NCBI GenBank assembly: GCA_022865305.1
Contig: JALHSP010000081.1
Location: forward strand, 1-64,000
Direction of reading: 5' to 3'
Length of the DNA: 64,000 nucleotides
Source of the DNA: Bacteroidales bacterium
GTDB taxonomy: Bacteria; Bacteroidota; Bacteroidia; Bacteroidales; VadinHA17
In this document: piece by piece, positions 8,088 to 17,109 of the stretch
Numbering within the stretch: the first letter of the stretch is position 1
How the letters are laid out: the number at the start of each line of letters is the position of its first letter
The notes under the pieces: generated by a model
The model's input: only the letters and a program-made list of their open reading frames with translations
What the model was told of the DNA's origin: nothing
The model's database searches: none
Translations under genes and position numbers: made by a program

Positions 8088-9080
8088 TCAAATGGAGAGG
8101 GGTTTGGGGAGAGGTGGGTTATATAATTTCCCCTGCCAGGTATCAAGTTCTTCAAGCCGTTTTTCAATAAGGTTTACTATCTGGTCGGTACGTTTCTTAC
8201 CCCACATATTCTTAGTCAGAAAACCCGGAGGAGCCTCACCGGTAAAGCGTTCCACAATAAAAGCAGGATTAAGCCTTTCGAGGAATTTTATAAAGAATTC
8301 AAGATACTCATCCCATGAAAACGAGTGAAAGGTATTGGGATTTTTCCTGAATTCTTCCTCTATTGCTGTTCCTTTGATTATCTGCAGCTGATGGAATTTA
8401 ACGGTTTTCAGAGGCAGGCGGGAGATAATTTCTGTTTCCGCTAACATTTCTTCTTTTGTCTCTCCAGGAAGTCCGAAGATAAAATGTGCACCCGTATTTA
8501 TTCCAAGTTCATCTGTTGTCTTAACCGCATTTACAGCCTCTTCAAATGTATGTCCCCTGTTAATCCTCTTAAGTGTTTTATTATAACATGACTCAATTCC
8601 ATATTCGACCACGAGGTAATATTTTTCCGAAATTTCTTTCAGAAAATCAAGCTTTTCTTTATCAATACAATCTGGTCTGGTTCCGATTATAAGACCAACC
8701 ACTCCCGGATAGCTTAATGCCTCATGAAATAGCTCCCTGAGCTTTTCCAATGGCGCGTAAGTATTGGAATATGCCTGAAAATAAGCAAGGTATGAGACAG
8801 CTCTGCTATATCTCCATTTATGGAATTTTATTCCCTCCCCTATCTGTTGGTTAATTGATTTTTCAGGAGTACAATATGAAGGATTAAAAGCGTCATTGTT
8901 GCAGTAGGTACAACCTCCGGTGCCTTTTGTGCCATCGCGGTTGGGACATGTGAATCCGGCATCAATTGAAACCTTCTGGATCCTTGCACCATAAATATTC
9001 CTTAAATAGTTTGAATAAGCATTGAATCTCCTGTCATGTCCCCATGGATACAATATTTTGTCTTTAAGATTGGCGGTCAT
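8088..9080 (-). CDS. yhcC: Radical SAM protein, YhcC family
   Basis: A 330-residue radical SAM enzyme of the YhcC/YtqA type. The [4Fe-4S] ligand cluster is in FTCPNRDGTKGTGGCTYCNN, the extended spacing characteristic of this family. Further family blocks are GLIIGTRPDCIDKEKL, VEYGIESCYNKTLKRINRGH and GAHFIFGLPGETKEEML. The substrate of the family is unknown. Its ATG at 9080 directly abuts the stop of the AddA-like gene at 9081, so the two are surely co-transcribed. Confidence 0.9.
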   Translation of the reverse strand: MTANLKDKILYPWGHDRRFNAYSNYLRNIYGARIQKVSIDAGFTCPNRDGTKGTGGCTYCNNDAFNPSYCTPEKSINQQIGEGIKFHKWRYSRAVSYLAYFQAYSNTYAPLEKLRELFHEALSYPGVVGLIIGTRPDCIDKEKLDFLKEISEKYYLVVEYGIESCYNKTLKRINRGHTFEEAVNAVKTTDELGINTGAHFIFGLPGETKEEMLAETEIISRLPLKTVKFHQLQIIKGTAIEEEFRKNPNTFHSFSWDEYLEFFIKFLERLNPAFIVERFTGEAPPGFLTKNMWGKKRTDQIVNLIEKRLEELDTWQGKLYNPPLPKPLSI

Positions 9081-12000
9081 TCAGGCAGATAAAATTTTAT
9101 TCTTATCAATATACCAGATGTAACCTTCGATATTGCTGTATCCCATTTCAAGTAATAAATTGCGATATTGGTTAACCTGGTCAGAATGACCGGGATTCTC
9201 TTCTCCAAATTTAAAATCAATAATAATAGTCTTATCCTTCCTGAAAATGACTCTGTCGGGACGTCGTGAATTACCTGTTGGCAACAATATTTCTGCTTCT
9301 GCCATCACAATATTTCCTGGTTTGAACCAGTCAGAAACAGGCGGAGCCTTGATCAGGGAATTCAGTCTTTTTTCCAGTGACGCTGATTCAGATGTGTGTA
9401 TCTTACCGGTAAGAGTCAATCTCCTTACAGCAAGAGGAATATCATCAGCGGAATTTATACTTTCAAATACTTCGTGCATCAGTCTTCCGTAATTTATCTT
9501 TTCCCGCGCAGCTTTGTCCTCAGGGGAAAAATAGTTTTCCCCGTGCAATTTAAGTCTTAGCGATTCAATTTTATGGCTCACAGGGTAATTTAGTGAAATG
9601 ATACTTTCACTTTCTGCAGGTTGCCTGGGATAGTCAGGTATCTCTCCGAATTCGAAGACATTTTTCCCTTCGTTGAACTTGCTTTTCAGGTTGATCCCTG
9701 ATTCACCTGCAGGATTTTTATCTGTGTTAACAGCATTCTTAAGAACTTCAGCTATCTCGTTATATGAGCCAGGGGAGTCAGGTGTATATGCAAAGATTAC
9801 ATCCTTTGCCCGTGTCATTGCCACGTACAGCAGATTTATATTATCAAGGTATGCAGAGCTTTTTTCTTTCCTGTAACTGTCAGCAAAAATCGTCTCAACC
9901 AGATCGGCTTTATATCTGACTGGGACAATTCCAAGTTCATTAAACGGAGGTTCCGCAGGTTTTACCCACATTACGGGCTGTTGTGAAGGTTTATGATTAA
10001 GGTTCCATGACAGGAATGGCAATATTACCGCTTTGAATTCAAGGCCCTTTGATTTGTGAATAGTAAAAACTCTCGCAGCATCCTGATGAGCCGGTAATAC
10101 TACTGATTTTGTTCTTCCGGTAGTTTCCCACCATTCCAGAAATGTCTGAATATCTGCATTTTTACCCCCGGCGAAATTTATGATCCAGTCCTGAAACGTA
10201 TTAAGGTATGCTACATTCCATGAATATTTTCCAATACCGAAGAAACTGATAATATTTTCCGTTGCTTCAAATAGCGGAAGATTCCTGACATTTTCCAGAA
10301 ACTGATCATACCCCTGTGGAAAATAACCATGCGTACCACTGTCAAGGATATTGCTGAACAAAGGAACCGAATCAGCATTTTTTACTCCGGTTGCAAGCAG
10401 GTAAAACCTTAACATCTGTGCCTTGCTTATCATATCTGACGGATTATCAAGCACTCTTATCACGGCAATTATAAAACTGATAGCATGGGAGTTAGAAAGC
10501 AACAATGAATCGTTAGAAAAAATGTTATAATTATACCGGTTCCTTTTTTCAGCAGGGCAGTTATTGCTATAGTCGACTAAAGAATTCAGAACAGCTTCTC
10601 CCTCCTTCCCTTCCCTCACAATAATGCCTATATCTGATGAATTAAATCCTTTGTCCTGGAGAGTCTCAATTACATATGGTAATTTTTCAAGCACTAATTC
10701 GTTCCATTTTTTTGTTACCCGTTTTCTCTTTCTTTTATTTTCTTCTTCTTGATTATCCCGTTCATCTTTAATAAATTCCAGTCTGACATATCCTCCGTCG
10801 GATTTACCCGGATTACCCTGAACTGCTTCAGCATAAAGTTCTTTAAAGCTAACAGGAACAGAGTCCCCGGCTAATAATTCGTCAATCTGTTCAGGAATTA
10901 CTGAGAACAGGGTGTTGTTGAATCTGATAATGTCAGAGCGACTCCTCCAGTTTGTTGTCAGTGGTTCACTCAGGAATCTTTTGTGATCAATCAGTTCGGC
11001 CTTCATTTTCCCTAAGATCTGCCAGTCACTGTTTCTCCACCTGTAAATAGATTGTTTCACATCGCCTACAACCAGGTTGTCAAAACCCTCCGACATGCTG
11101 TTATTGATAAGCGATTCAAAATTATTCCATTGCAGCAATGATGTATCCTGAAACTCATCTATCATGAAATTTTCGAACCTGTTCCCAATCTTTTCATAAA
11201 TAAAAGGAGACTGGTCTTTACCGGTTATTGCGCTGAGTAATTCTCCGGCATCAGCAAGCAGAAATGTATTTTCAGAGGCAGTTACCTGACGCACTTTGCG
11301 TAAAACATCTGATAATATTCCTAAAGCATAAATATTTGAAAGAATTGTAGTCGCACTATTATACGAAAGGATATTATCGTCATAAAACTTTAAAGTCTCT
11401 TTAAGTGTTCTGTCCAGACCTCCCTTAATCGCATCATTAAGCTGAGGAGACAGAGGTCCTGTTGACCACCTTGGTGGATCTTTTTCAATTTCACGGACTT
11501 TATTACCCGGCTTAATTATTTTACCGCCCGCAAGTGACCTGATATATCCGGGAACTCCCCTGCTCCGGTAATAAAACATTTCGTCAGACAAACCATAATC
11601 ATTATAAATCTTTTCACATTTTTTCCCAAATTCCAACATTTTTGCCACAAAGGAATATGAAAAAGATTTTATCTTTTTAATATAGTTAAGCAGGAATTCC
11701 TTGTTTTCAAGGTTTGACCTTTCTTCAGCAGACAGGATCTTGAATTTCTCCTTGAAGAGCTCCCCTGCCAGCTCCATTATTTCCTCTTTCAGATTCCAGC
11801 TCTTCTCTTCCTCCAGATTAGACATCGCAAAATGAGAGAGCCAGTTTGTAAGCTCAGGATCATCAACAGAGGATGCTATCATGTCATCAACAGCAGCAGA
11901 GAGGATAGTGCTGTAATCCAGTTCGATGCTGAATCCTGAATTAAGACCTGCTTCCCTGGTAAAAGCGCGAAGAATCTTCTGAAAGAAGGAGTCAATGGTA

Positions 12001-12320
12001 CATACCGAAAAACGCGAAAAATCGTGTAAAATGGAAAAAAGTATCTCCTTTGCCTCCGTTCTGATTGTCTCTTCTGTTTTATGGGTGTCTTTAAGCAGGT
12101 CGGGCAGGTATTCTGATTTTTCTCCTGTTGCCAGGTTGTAAAGCTGATCAAGTATCCTGCTTTTCATTTCGGCCGTTGCCTTATTGGTAAATGTCACTGC
12201 AAGGATCTTCCTGTACCCGTACCTGGAACTAAACAGATAATTAAGGTATTTTCCGGTCAGCTTATATGTTTTACCTGATCCGGCTGATGCGCTGTATATG
12301 GTTAATGTGCCCTCTCCCAT
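9081..12320 (-). CDS. addA: AddA-like UvrD/Rep helicase-nuclease
   Basis: A 1079-residue superfamily 1A helicase with a C-terminal nuclease. Motif I is SASAGSGKT (residues 10-18), Ia FTNKATAEMK, II MIDEFQDTS, III VGDVKQSIYRWRNSD, V TIHKSKGLEFKAV and VI LLYVAMTRAKD. The C-terminal PD-(D/E)XK core reads RRPDRVIF followed by TIIIDFKFGEE. This is the domain order of AddA, the motor subunit that resects DNA ends with AddB. The AddB-like gene lies downstream on the same strand after yhcC and one intervening + strand gene. No nearby RecD-type gene was seen. Confidence 0.88.
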   Translation of the reverse strand: MGEGTLTIYSASAGSGKTYKLTGKYLNYLFSSRYGYRKILAVTFTNKATAEMKSRILDQLYNLATGEKSEYLPDLLKDTHKTEETIRTEAKEILFSILHDFSRFSVCTIDSFFQKILRAFTREAGLNSGFSIELDYSTILSAAVDDMIASSVDDPELTNWLSHFAMSNLEEEKSWNLKEEIMELAGELFKEKFKILSAEERSNLENKEFLLNYIKKIKSFSYSFVAKMLEFGKKCEKIYNDYGLSDEMFYYRSRGVPGYIRSLAGGKIIKPGNKVREIEKDPPRWSTGPLSPQLNDAIKGGLDRTLKETLKFYDDNILSYNSATTILSNIYALGILSDVLRKVRQVTASENTFLLADAGELLSAITGKDQSPFIYEKIGNRFENFMIDEFQDTSLLQWNNFESLINNSMSEGFDNLVVGDVKQSIYRWRNSDWQILGKMKAELIDHKRFLSEPLTTNWRSRSDIIRFNNTLFSVIPEQIDELLAGDSVPVSFKELYAEAVQGNPGKSDGGYVRLEFIKDERDNQEEENKRKRKRVTKKWNELVLEKLPYVIETLQDKGFNSSDIGIIVREGKEGEAVLNSLVDYSNNCPAEKRNRYNYNIFSNDSLLLSNSHAISFIIAVIRVLDNPSDMISKAQMLRFYLLATGVKNADSVPLFSNILDSGTHGYFPQGYDQFLENVRNLPLFEATENIISFFGIGKYSWNVAYLNTFQDWIINFAGGKNADIQTFLEWWETTGRTKSVVLPAHQDAARVFTIHKSKGLEFKAVILPFLSWNLNHKPSQQPVMWVKPAEPPFNELGIVPVRYKADLVETIFADSYRKEKSSAYLDNINLLYVAMTRAKDVIFAYTPDSPGSYNEIAEVLKNAVNTDKNPAGESGINLKSKFNEGKNVFEFGEIPDYPRQPAESESIISLNYPVSHKIESLRLKLHGENYFSPEDKAAREKINYGRLMHEVFESINSADDIPLAVRRLTLTGKIHTSESASLEKRLNSLIKAPPVSDWFKPGNIVMAEAEILLPTGNSRRPDRVIFRKDKTIIIDFKFGEENPGHSDQVNQYRNLLLEMGYSNIEGYIWYIDKNKILSA

Positions 12321-12436
12321 GATTGTTTAAAGTTACCGTTTTTTATTAAGGGGGATTTTATCATGGGATAATAATTTTACCCGCTACATACAAGTCTTAC
12401 TCCTTTCAGTCGCTGTCTTGCTCACTTTGTTCGCTT

Positions 12437-12475
12437 GTCTTAACACCCGCCAGCCGGCGGGCCGTCTTGAGGTCC
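12437..12475. repeat. Dispersed hairpin element, copy 1
   Basis: GTCTTAAC (12437-12444) is followed by the stem CCCGCC (12446-12451), AGCC loop, GGCGGG (12456-12461), then CGTCTTGAGGTC (ending at 12474). A second copy at 30088-30125 has the same flanks but a different stem that still pairs. Imperfect flanking arms (GTCGCTGTCTTGCTC near 12401-12422 and GAGCAAAGCGACAGAC near 12484-12499) can fold the whole 12400-12500 region into a larger structure. Confidence 0.75.
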
Positions 12476-12556
12476 TAAGACGGAGCAAAGCGACAGACAC
12501 CCTGAACGGGGGATAAATTATATATCTGTATGGATCATGCTAAATAACAATGAATT

Positions 12557-12575
12557 AACCCCGCTTCAGGGGGTT
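12557..12575. repeat. C-run/TTCA/G-run hairpin upstream of mnmA
   Basis: AACCCC (12557-12562) and GGGGGTT (12569-12575) pair around a GCTTCA loop. The next bases (GGGGTTGGGG) recur after the similar hairpin at 8053-8078. The GTTG of this element also forms the -33 box of the mnmA promoter. Confidence 0.65.
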
Positions 12576-12603
12576 GGGGTATAATATTCTTTTACTATCT
12601 TTG
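12573..12603 (+). promoter_or_regulatory. Promoter of mnmA
   Basis: GTTG (12573-12576), a 19-base spacer and TATCTTTG (12596-12603) fit the Bacteroidota housekeeping promoter very well. The -7 box ends 4 bases before the GTG start codon, so transcription would begin at or inside the first codons. Confidence 0.7.
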
Positions 12604-12607
12604 CGCT

Positions 12608-13807
12608 GTGAAAAAGCGAGTTGTCATAGGGCTATCAGGAGGAGTAGATTCAAGCGTCGCTGCCTGGGTATTAAAGGAACAGGGGTATGACGTTATTGGA
12701 CTCTTCATGAGGAACTGGTATGATACCACGGGATTGCTTCAGAGTGATTGCCACTGGGAGGATGACCTGATGTTTGCTGAAATGGTGGCCGATAAGCTAA
12801 AAATACCTTTTCACAAGGTTGATCTAAGCGAACCTTACAGGAAGAGAGTGGTGGATTATATGTTCACGGAATACGAAAAAGGTCGCACTCCGAACCCAGA
12901 TGTACTGTGCAACAGGGAGATAAAATTTGATTCATTTGCTGAGGAGGCTAAAAAGCTCGGAGGGGATTTTGTTGCAACAGGACATTATTGCAGAAAAGAC
13001 AGAATTAAATCAGGCAATAAAACGATCTACAGGCTTCTGACCGGCAAGGATGATAATAAAGACCAGAGTTATTTCCTTTGCCAGTTGAACCAGAAACAGC
13101 TTGCATTTTCCCTTTTCCCGGTTGGAGAAATGCAGAAGGGTGATGTGCGAAATATTGCTGACAGACTTAAATTGCCCACCGCAAACAGGAAAGATTCACA
13201 GGGAATTTGTTTTGTAGGGAAAGTTCATCTGCCGACATTCCTGCAGCAGAAACTTAAAACTAAAGAAGGTGATATTATTGAGGTACCCGGAACATTTAAA
13301 TTCACGACATGGAGGGCAGGATTTCCTGATGATAACGTTTCTGAAAACGGATTGATAGAGGCGGTGAAACCTCATGATTACAATTCCACTTCAGGAAGAG
13401 TAATTGGGAACCATAATGGAGCCCATTATTTTACTATAGGTCAGAGAAAAGGCTTGAACATCGGTGGCTACAAAGAACCTCTTTTTGTAATAGGTACTGA
13501 TGTAAGAAATAATATTCTTTATGTAGGTGAAGGGCAGTCGCATCCGGGTTTATGCCGGAAAGGTTTGTTTGTAAAGGATGACGAGATACACTGGATCAGG
13601 ACGGATAATATGATGAGTTCAGGAGAATGTCGCGAGTATATGGTAAGGATAAGGTATAGGCAGCCCCTTCAGAAAGCCAAGCTCTTCAGAAGAGACGATG
13701 GCATGTATATCATTTTCAATAAATTACAACGTGGTATTGCTCCCGGACAGTTTGCAGCATGGTACGATGGGGACGAAGTGGTCGGGTCGGGGGTGATTGA
13801 CAGATAA
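12608..13807 (+). CDS. mnmA: tRNA-specific 2-thiouridylase MnmA
   Basis: A 399-residue enzyme that installs sulphur at position 2 of wobble uridine-34 in tRNA-Lys, -Glu and -Gln. The ATP PP-loop is GLSGGVDSSVAA (residues 8-19). The catalytic cysteines are in NPDVLCNREIKF and DSQGICFVG. The C-terminal PUA-like block reads VRIRYRQPL and QRGIAPGQFAAWY. The start used is GTG, which gives the canonical MnmA N-terminus (MKKRVVIGLSGG). The promoter -7 box is so close that the mRNA would be leaderless or nearly so. Confidence 0.97.
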   Translation: MKKRVVIGLSGGVDSSVAAWVLKEQGYDVIGLFMRNWYDTTGLLQSDCHWEDDLMFAEMVADKLKIPFHKVDLSEPYRKRVVDYMFTEYEKGRTPNPDVLCNREIKFDSFAEEAKKLGGDFVATGHYCRKDRIKSGNKTIYRLLTGKDDNKDQSYFLCQLNQKQLAFSLFPVGEMQKGDVRNIADRLKLPTANRKDSQGICFVGKVHLPTFLQQKLKTKEGDIIEVPGTFKFTTWRAGFPDDNVSENGLIEAVKPHDYNSTSGRVIGNHNGAHYFTIGQRKGLNIGGYKEPLFVIGTDVRNNILYVGEGQSHPGLCRKGLFVKDDEIHWIRTDNMMSSGECREYMVRIRYRQPLQKAKLFRRDDGMYIIFNKLQRGIAPGQFAAWYDGDEVVGSGVIDR

Positions 13808-13968
13808 TATTTACAGGTAAAAAGTTAAAGGTTTTCCACATTCACTTCCTGAAAACAAAGAGTGATCACATCTATTCCGGTAACCGTCAAAAACATTAGT
13901 ATTTTTTTGCTTTTCAGGATAATCTGCTGTACATTACATCGTTTGCCTCCCCGGTAACTGTACCCGGA

Positions 13969-14005
13969 TTTGCTGACAGAAACAGAAAACTTATAATATA
14001 TTTTG
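13969..14005 (+). promoter_or_regulatory. Weak promoter candidate before the T6SS operon
   Basis: TTTG at 13969-13972 and TATATTTTG at 13997-14005 (one T more than TAnnTTTG) lie 64 bases before the clpV ATG. The 24-base spacer is long. A sigma70-like reading (TTGCTG, 16 bases, TATAAT) overlaps it by chance or design. The rest of the 261-base gap after mnmA shows nothing recognisable. Confidence 0.25.
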
Positions 14006-14068
14006 TAAACACAAGAATTTTATTCTCTTCATGAATGTATATACAATTTAAACCAGAATTATTAAATA

Positions 14069-16555
14069 ATGACAGATTCTGAATTTTCATTTTCCGATGA
14101 CCTTAAACATGCCATAAGTATTGCACAGTCCATCGCTAAAGAATATTCCAATAAGCATATTTCTCCGGCTCATTTGTTAAAAGCGTTATTGCATAAGGAT
14201 ATTGGCCTGATACCATATCTCGAGAATATGGACAAAGATGTATTTTATCTTGAAGAATGGGCAGAGGTCAGGATTGAATCCTATCAAAAAAATTCAAAAG
14301 TGGTAGAGAACCCGCAGGCTGATGATGAACTGCTGTCTGTGATCCGTGAAGCCGACAACATTCGCCTGAAGCTGTCAGTCTCGAATATTGATACAATTTG
14401 TGCGTTGGCCTCATTAAGCACACCAGGTGTCGGATTTACATACGAACAATTAAAAACTTTTCCGCTGCGGGGTGAGGAGATCATCAATTCGATGGTTAAA
14501 GATTCAGACCTTAAGCAGGCAGTAGGTACAACAGTTAAAGATAACAAAACGATAGTTAAAGGGAAAAAACAAAATGCCCTTCTGAAATACTGCATCGACA
14601 AATCGGCCATAGCCCGGCAGGGAAAACTGGATCCGGTAGTCGCCCGCGATAGGGAAATAAGGATGATAGCCGAAGTGCTTGGCAGACGTTCAAAACCCAA
14701 TGTAATCCTTGTCGGAGATACAGGTGTTGGAAAAACAGCCGTTGTAAACGGGCTGGTGCAAAAGCTTGCAGACAACAAAATTGGCGGTACGCTTGCAGGC
14801 ACCCTGGTTTTTGAACTCGATTTTGGTTCACTGATAGCCGGGGCATCCTATAAGGGTGAAGTGGAAGACCGATTGAAGAATATCATTACAGAGATAAAAC
14901 AATACGAAAAGGCTATTCTTTTCATTGATGATATACATTCCTTATTGGATAAACAGGGCGGTGCATCGGGTGCGTCAAGCCTCCTGAAACCCGAACTGGC
15001 CAGGGGTGAATTAACGGTTATTGGTGCAACATCCGTTGACAATTATACCAAATTCGTTGAATCAGACGAGTCTTTCAACAGAAGTTTTGAGATTATCAGG
15101 ATTGAAGAGCCCAATGAAATGATCGCCCTGAGGATGTTAAAAGAGATCATTCCCAACTTTGAAAAACATCATGGATTAAAGGTCGCACCGGATGTCATCG
15201 AGGAAACCATCCGCCTTTCAAAAAGATATCTCAAAGAAAGGGCATTGCCGGACGCAGCCGTTGATCTTCTTGACCGGACCATGGCCGCAGTGAAGATGGT
15301 TTCTGTAAGTTCAGCTGACGATCTGAGGGTTTTAAAAGAGCAGCTTACAGAACTAACAATGAATAAAAAGGGTCTCACTGAGGCTGAACTGATAACTGAA
15401 CTTCAATGGTTTGATGTGCATTTGAGGAACAAGATCAGTGAAGTTCTCTTTGCTGTGATTGAAAACGATAAGGAAGTTGCTGGGATGGAAACTTCAAAGG
15501 AGATTGTTACCTGGCTTGAGGAAGTTATTGTAAAATTAATTGATTTTGCAGGTCAACCCCGTGAATCGATCGAGAAAACTGACGTAGCTGCCGTTGTGTC
15601 CCACAAAACGGGAATTCCTATCGGAAAGCTCCAATCGCAGGAACGCGAAAGGCTCCTTAATACAGAACAATATCTTAAACAACGGGTAGTAGGACAAGAC
15701 CATGCTATAAAAATAATCACCGAAGCTATTCTCGAATCACGATCGGGATTAAGCAAACCGGGACAGCCTATAGGATCTTTCTTCTTCCTGGGACCTACTG
15801 GAACAGGTAAAACTGAGCTTGCCAAGACACTAGCCGAGTTTTTATTCCAGGATGAATCGGCATTGATCCGTTTTGACATGTCGGAATTCAAGGAAGAACA
15901 TTCAGCTGCCCTATTGTACGGCGCTCCTCCTGGATACGTGGGTTATGAAGAGGGTGGTCTACTTGTAAACAAGATAAGGCAACAGCCTTATGCTGTGGTC
16001 CTTTTCGACGAGATTGAAAAAGCCCATACTTCGGTGTTCGACATTTTCCTGCAGATTCTCGATGAGGGGAAACTCCACGACCGTCTGGGTAAGGAAGGCG
16101 ATTTTTCCAATGCAGTGATTCTTTTCACTTCCAACATTGCAAGTCAGGTAATAATTGATTCTTTCAATAAGGGAGTGATACCTAAATCGAACGAGATCAT
16201 GGAGGTCATGTCTGATTATTTCAGACCCGAATTCCTGGGCAGGCTGACTGAGATTGTTCCATTTGCACCAATCAGCAAAGAAGTAATAGTAATGATTTTC
16301 AACATACATCTGAAAAATCTCTATAAATTACTTGAAACACAGGGCATTGAACTGGTAATAGATGATAAGTCAAAGGAAAAGCTTGCCATGTCGGGCTATA
16401 CACCCAAATATGGTGCCCGTCCTTTGATTGGAGTTATACGGAACGAATTACGCAGGCCGCTTTCACGAAAGATTATTTCAGGTGAAGTAACCAGGGGAAA
16501 CCAGGTCAGAATCAGCCTGGACAAAAATGGGCAAATAAAGTGGGAAGTTGCCTAA
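14069..16555 (+). CDS. tssH: T6SS ClpV-type ATPase TssH
   Basis: An 828-residue double AAA+ ATPase of the ClpV group, which strips contracted TssBC sheath for reuse. Order: Clp_N repeats (1-140), D1 with Walker A GDTGVGKT near residue 216, D2 with Walker A GPTGTGKT near 575 and Walker B VVLFDEIEKAH, then the ClpB D2-small domain (GYTPKYGARPLIGVIRNEL). The D1 Walker B reads LFIDDIHSLLD, with Asp where most Clp proteins have Glu. The linker between D1 and D2 is short, as in ClpV rather than ClpB. First gene of the + strand T6SS unit, directly before tssB. Confidence 0.93.
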   Translation: MTDSEFSFSDDLKHAISIAQSIAKEYSNKHISPAHLLKALLHKDIGLIPYLENMDKDVFYLEEWAEVRIESYQKNSKVVENPQADDELLSVIREADNIRLKLSVSNIDTICALASLSTPGVGFTYEQLKTFPLRGEEIINSMVKDSDLKQAVGTTVKDNKTIVKGKKQNALLKYCIDKSAIARQGKLDPVVARDREIRMIAEVLGRRSKPNVILVGDTGVGKTAVVNGLVQKLADNKIGGTLAGTLVFELDFGSLIAGASYKGEVEDRLKNIITEIKQYEKAILFIDDIHSLLDKQGGASGASSLLKPELARGELTVIGATSVDNYTKFVESDESFNRSFEIIRIEEPNEMIALRMLKEIIPNFEKHHGLKVAPDVIEETIRLSKRYLKERALPDAAVDLLDRTMAAVKMVSVSSADDLRVLKEQLTELTMNKKGLTEAELITELQWFDVHLRNKISEVLFAVIENDKEVAGMETSKEIVTWLEEVIVKLIDFAGQPRESIEKTDVAAVVSHKTGIPIGKLQSQERERLLNTEQYLKQRVVGQDHAIKIITEAILESRSGLSKPGQPIGSFFFLGPTGTGKTELAKTLAEFLFQDESALIRFDMSEFKEEHSAALLYGAPPGYVGYEEGGLLVNKIRQQPYAVVLFDEIEKAHTSVFDIFLQILDEGKLHDRLGKEGDFSNAVILFTSNIASQVIIDSFNKGVIPKSNEIMEVMSDYFRPEFLGRLTEIVPFAPISKEVIVMIFNIHLKNLYKLLETQGIELVIDDKSKEKLAMSGYTPKYGARPLIGVIRNELRRPLSRKIISGEVTRGNQVRISLDKNGQIKWEVA

Positions 16556-16578
16556 GCAAAATTAATTTATTATATTTG
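16547..16578 (+). promoter_or_regulatory. Internal promoter before tssB
   Basis: GTTG (16547-16550), a 20-base spacer and TATATTTG (16571-16578), overlapping the end of clpV. It would give a 45-50-base leader and allow the sheath and tube genes to be expressed more strongly than clpV. Confidence 0.55.
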
Positions 16579-16629
16579 GTTAACATTAACAATAGAAAAA
16601 TATTTTGATAAACCTTAAATCTACTTAAT

Positions 16630-17076
16630 ATGGCTATTTACGACATAGGCGGATCCGAAGTAAAAGGTGACGCCAGCGAAGCAATGAGCGAATTACCGCA
16701 AAACAGAACATTGATGGTAGAAAAGCTCACAAAAGATCCACCCATTAAGCCGGAAGTTGTTGAAGGGCTGAAATCGGTTGAGGAAGTTTTTGAACATTTT
16801 TCGCCAAGTGTTGAAATGGAATTTCACGACAGTGAAGGTGGCTCCCGTAAAGAGACCCTCCATTTTAAGAATCTTGGCAATTTTGGTATTAAGGGGATCA
16901 CTAACCAGAGTGAATTCCTGAAGAACCTTACAGCCCAGAAAGAACAAAACCATAAGATCATCAAGCAACTGAAGACCAATAAGCTTTTACAAAAAGCTTT
17001 GGAAAAAGAAGATTACAAAGCAGCCTTGCTGAATGCCATTAATGCTCTGATTAAAGAGCTGAAAGACAACAAGTAA
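16630..17076 (+). CDS. tssB: T6SS sheath small subunit TssB
   Basis: A 148-residue VipA/TssB protein, the smaller subunit of the contractile sheath. It begins MAIYDIGGSEVKGDASEAMSE and contains the TssB block KPEVVEGLKSVEEVFEHFSPSV and the helix FLKNLTAQKEQN. Size and position (34 bases before tssC) agree with the Bacteroidota subtype iii systems. The C-terminal helix that ClpV recognises in proteobacterial TssC is not expected here. Confidence 0.9.
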   Translation: MAIYDIGGSEVKGDASEAMSELPQNRTLMVEKLTKDPPIKPEVVEGLKSVEEVFEHFSPSVEMEFHDSEGGSRKETLHFKNLGNFGIKGITNQSEFLKNLTAQKEQNHKIIKQLKTNKLLQKALEKEDYKAALLNAINALIKELKDNK

Positions 17077-17109
17077 TTATTTGTTAAATACAACTTAAAT
17101 TATACAACA

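Noticed and set aside
14284-14802. 172-codon - strand frame inside clpV
   Set aside because: Antisense shadow of a gene with full AAA+ motifs.
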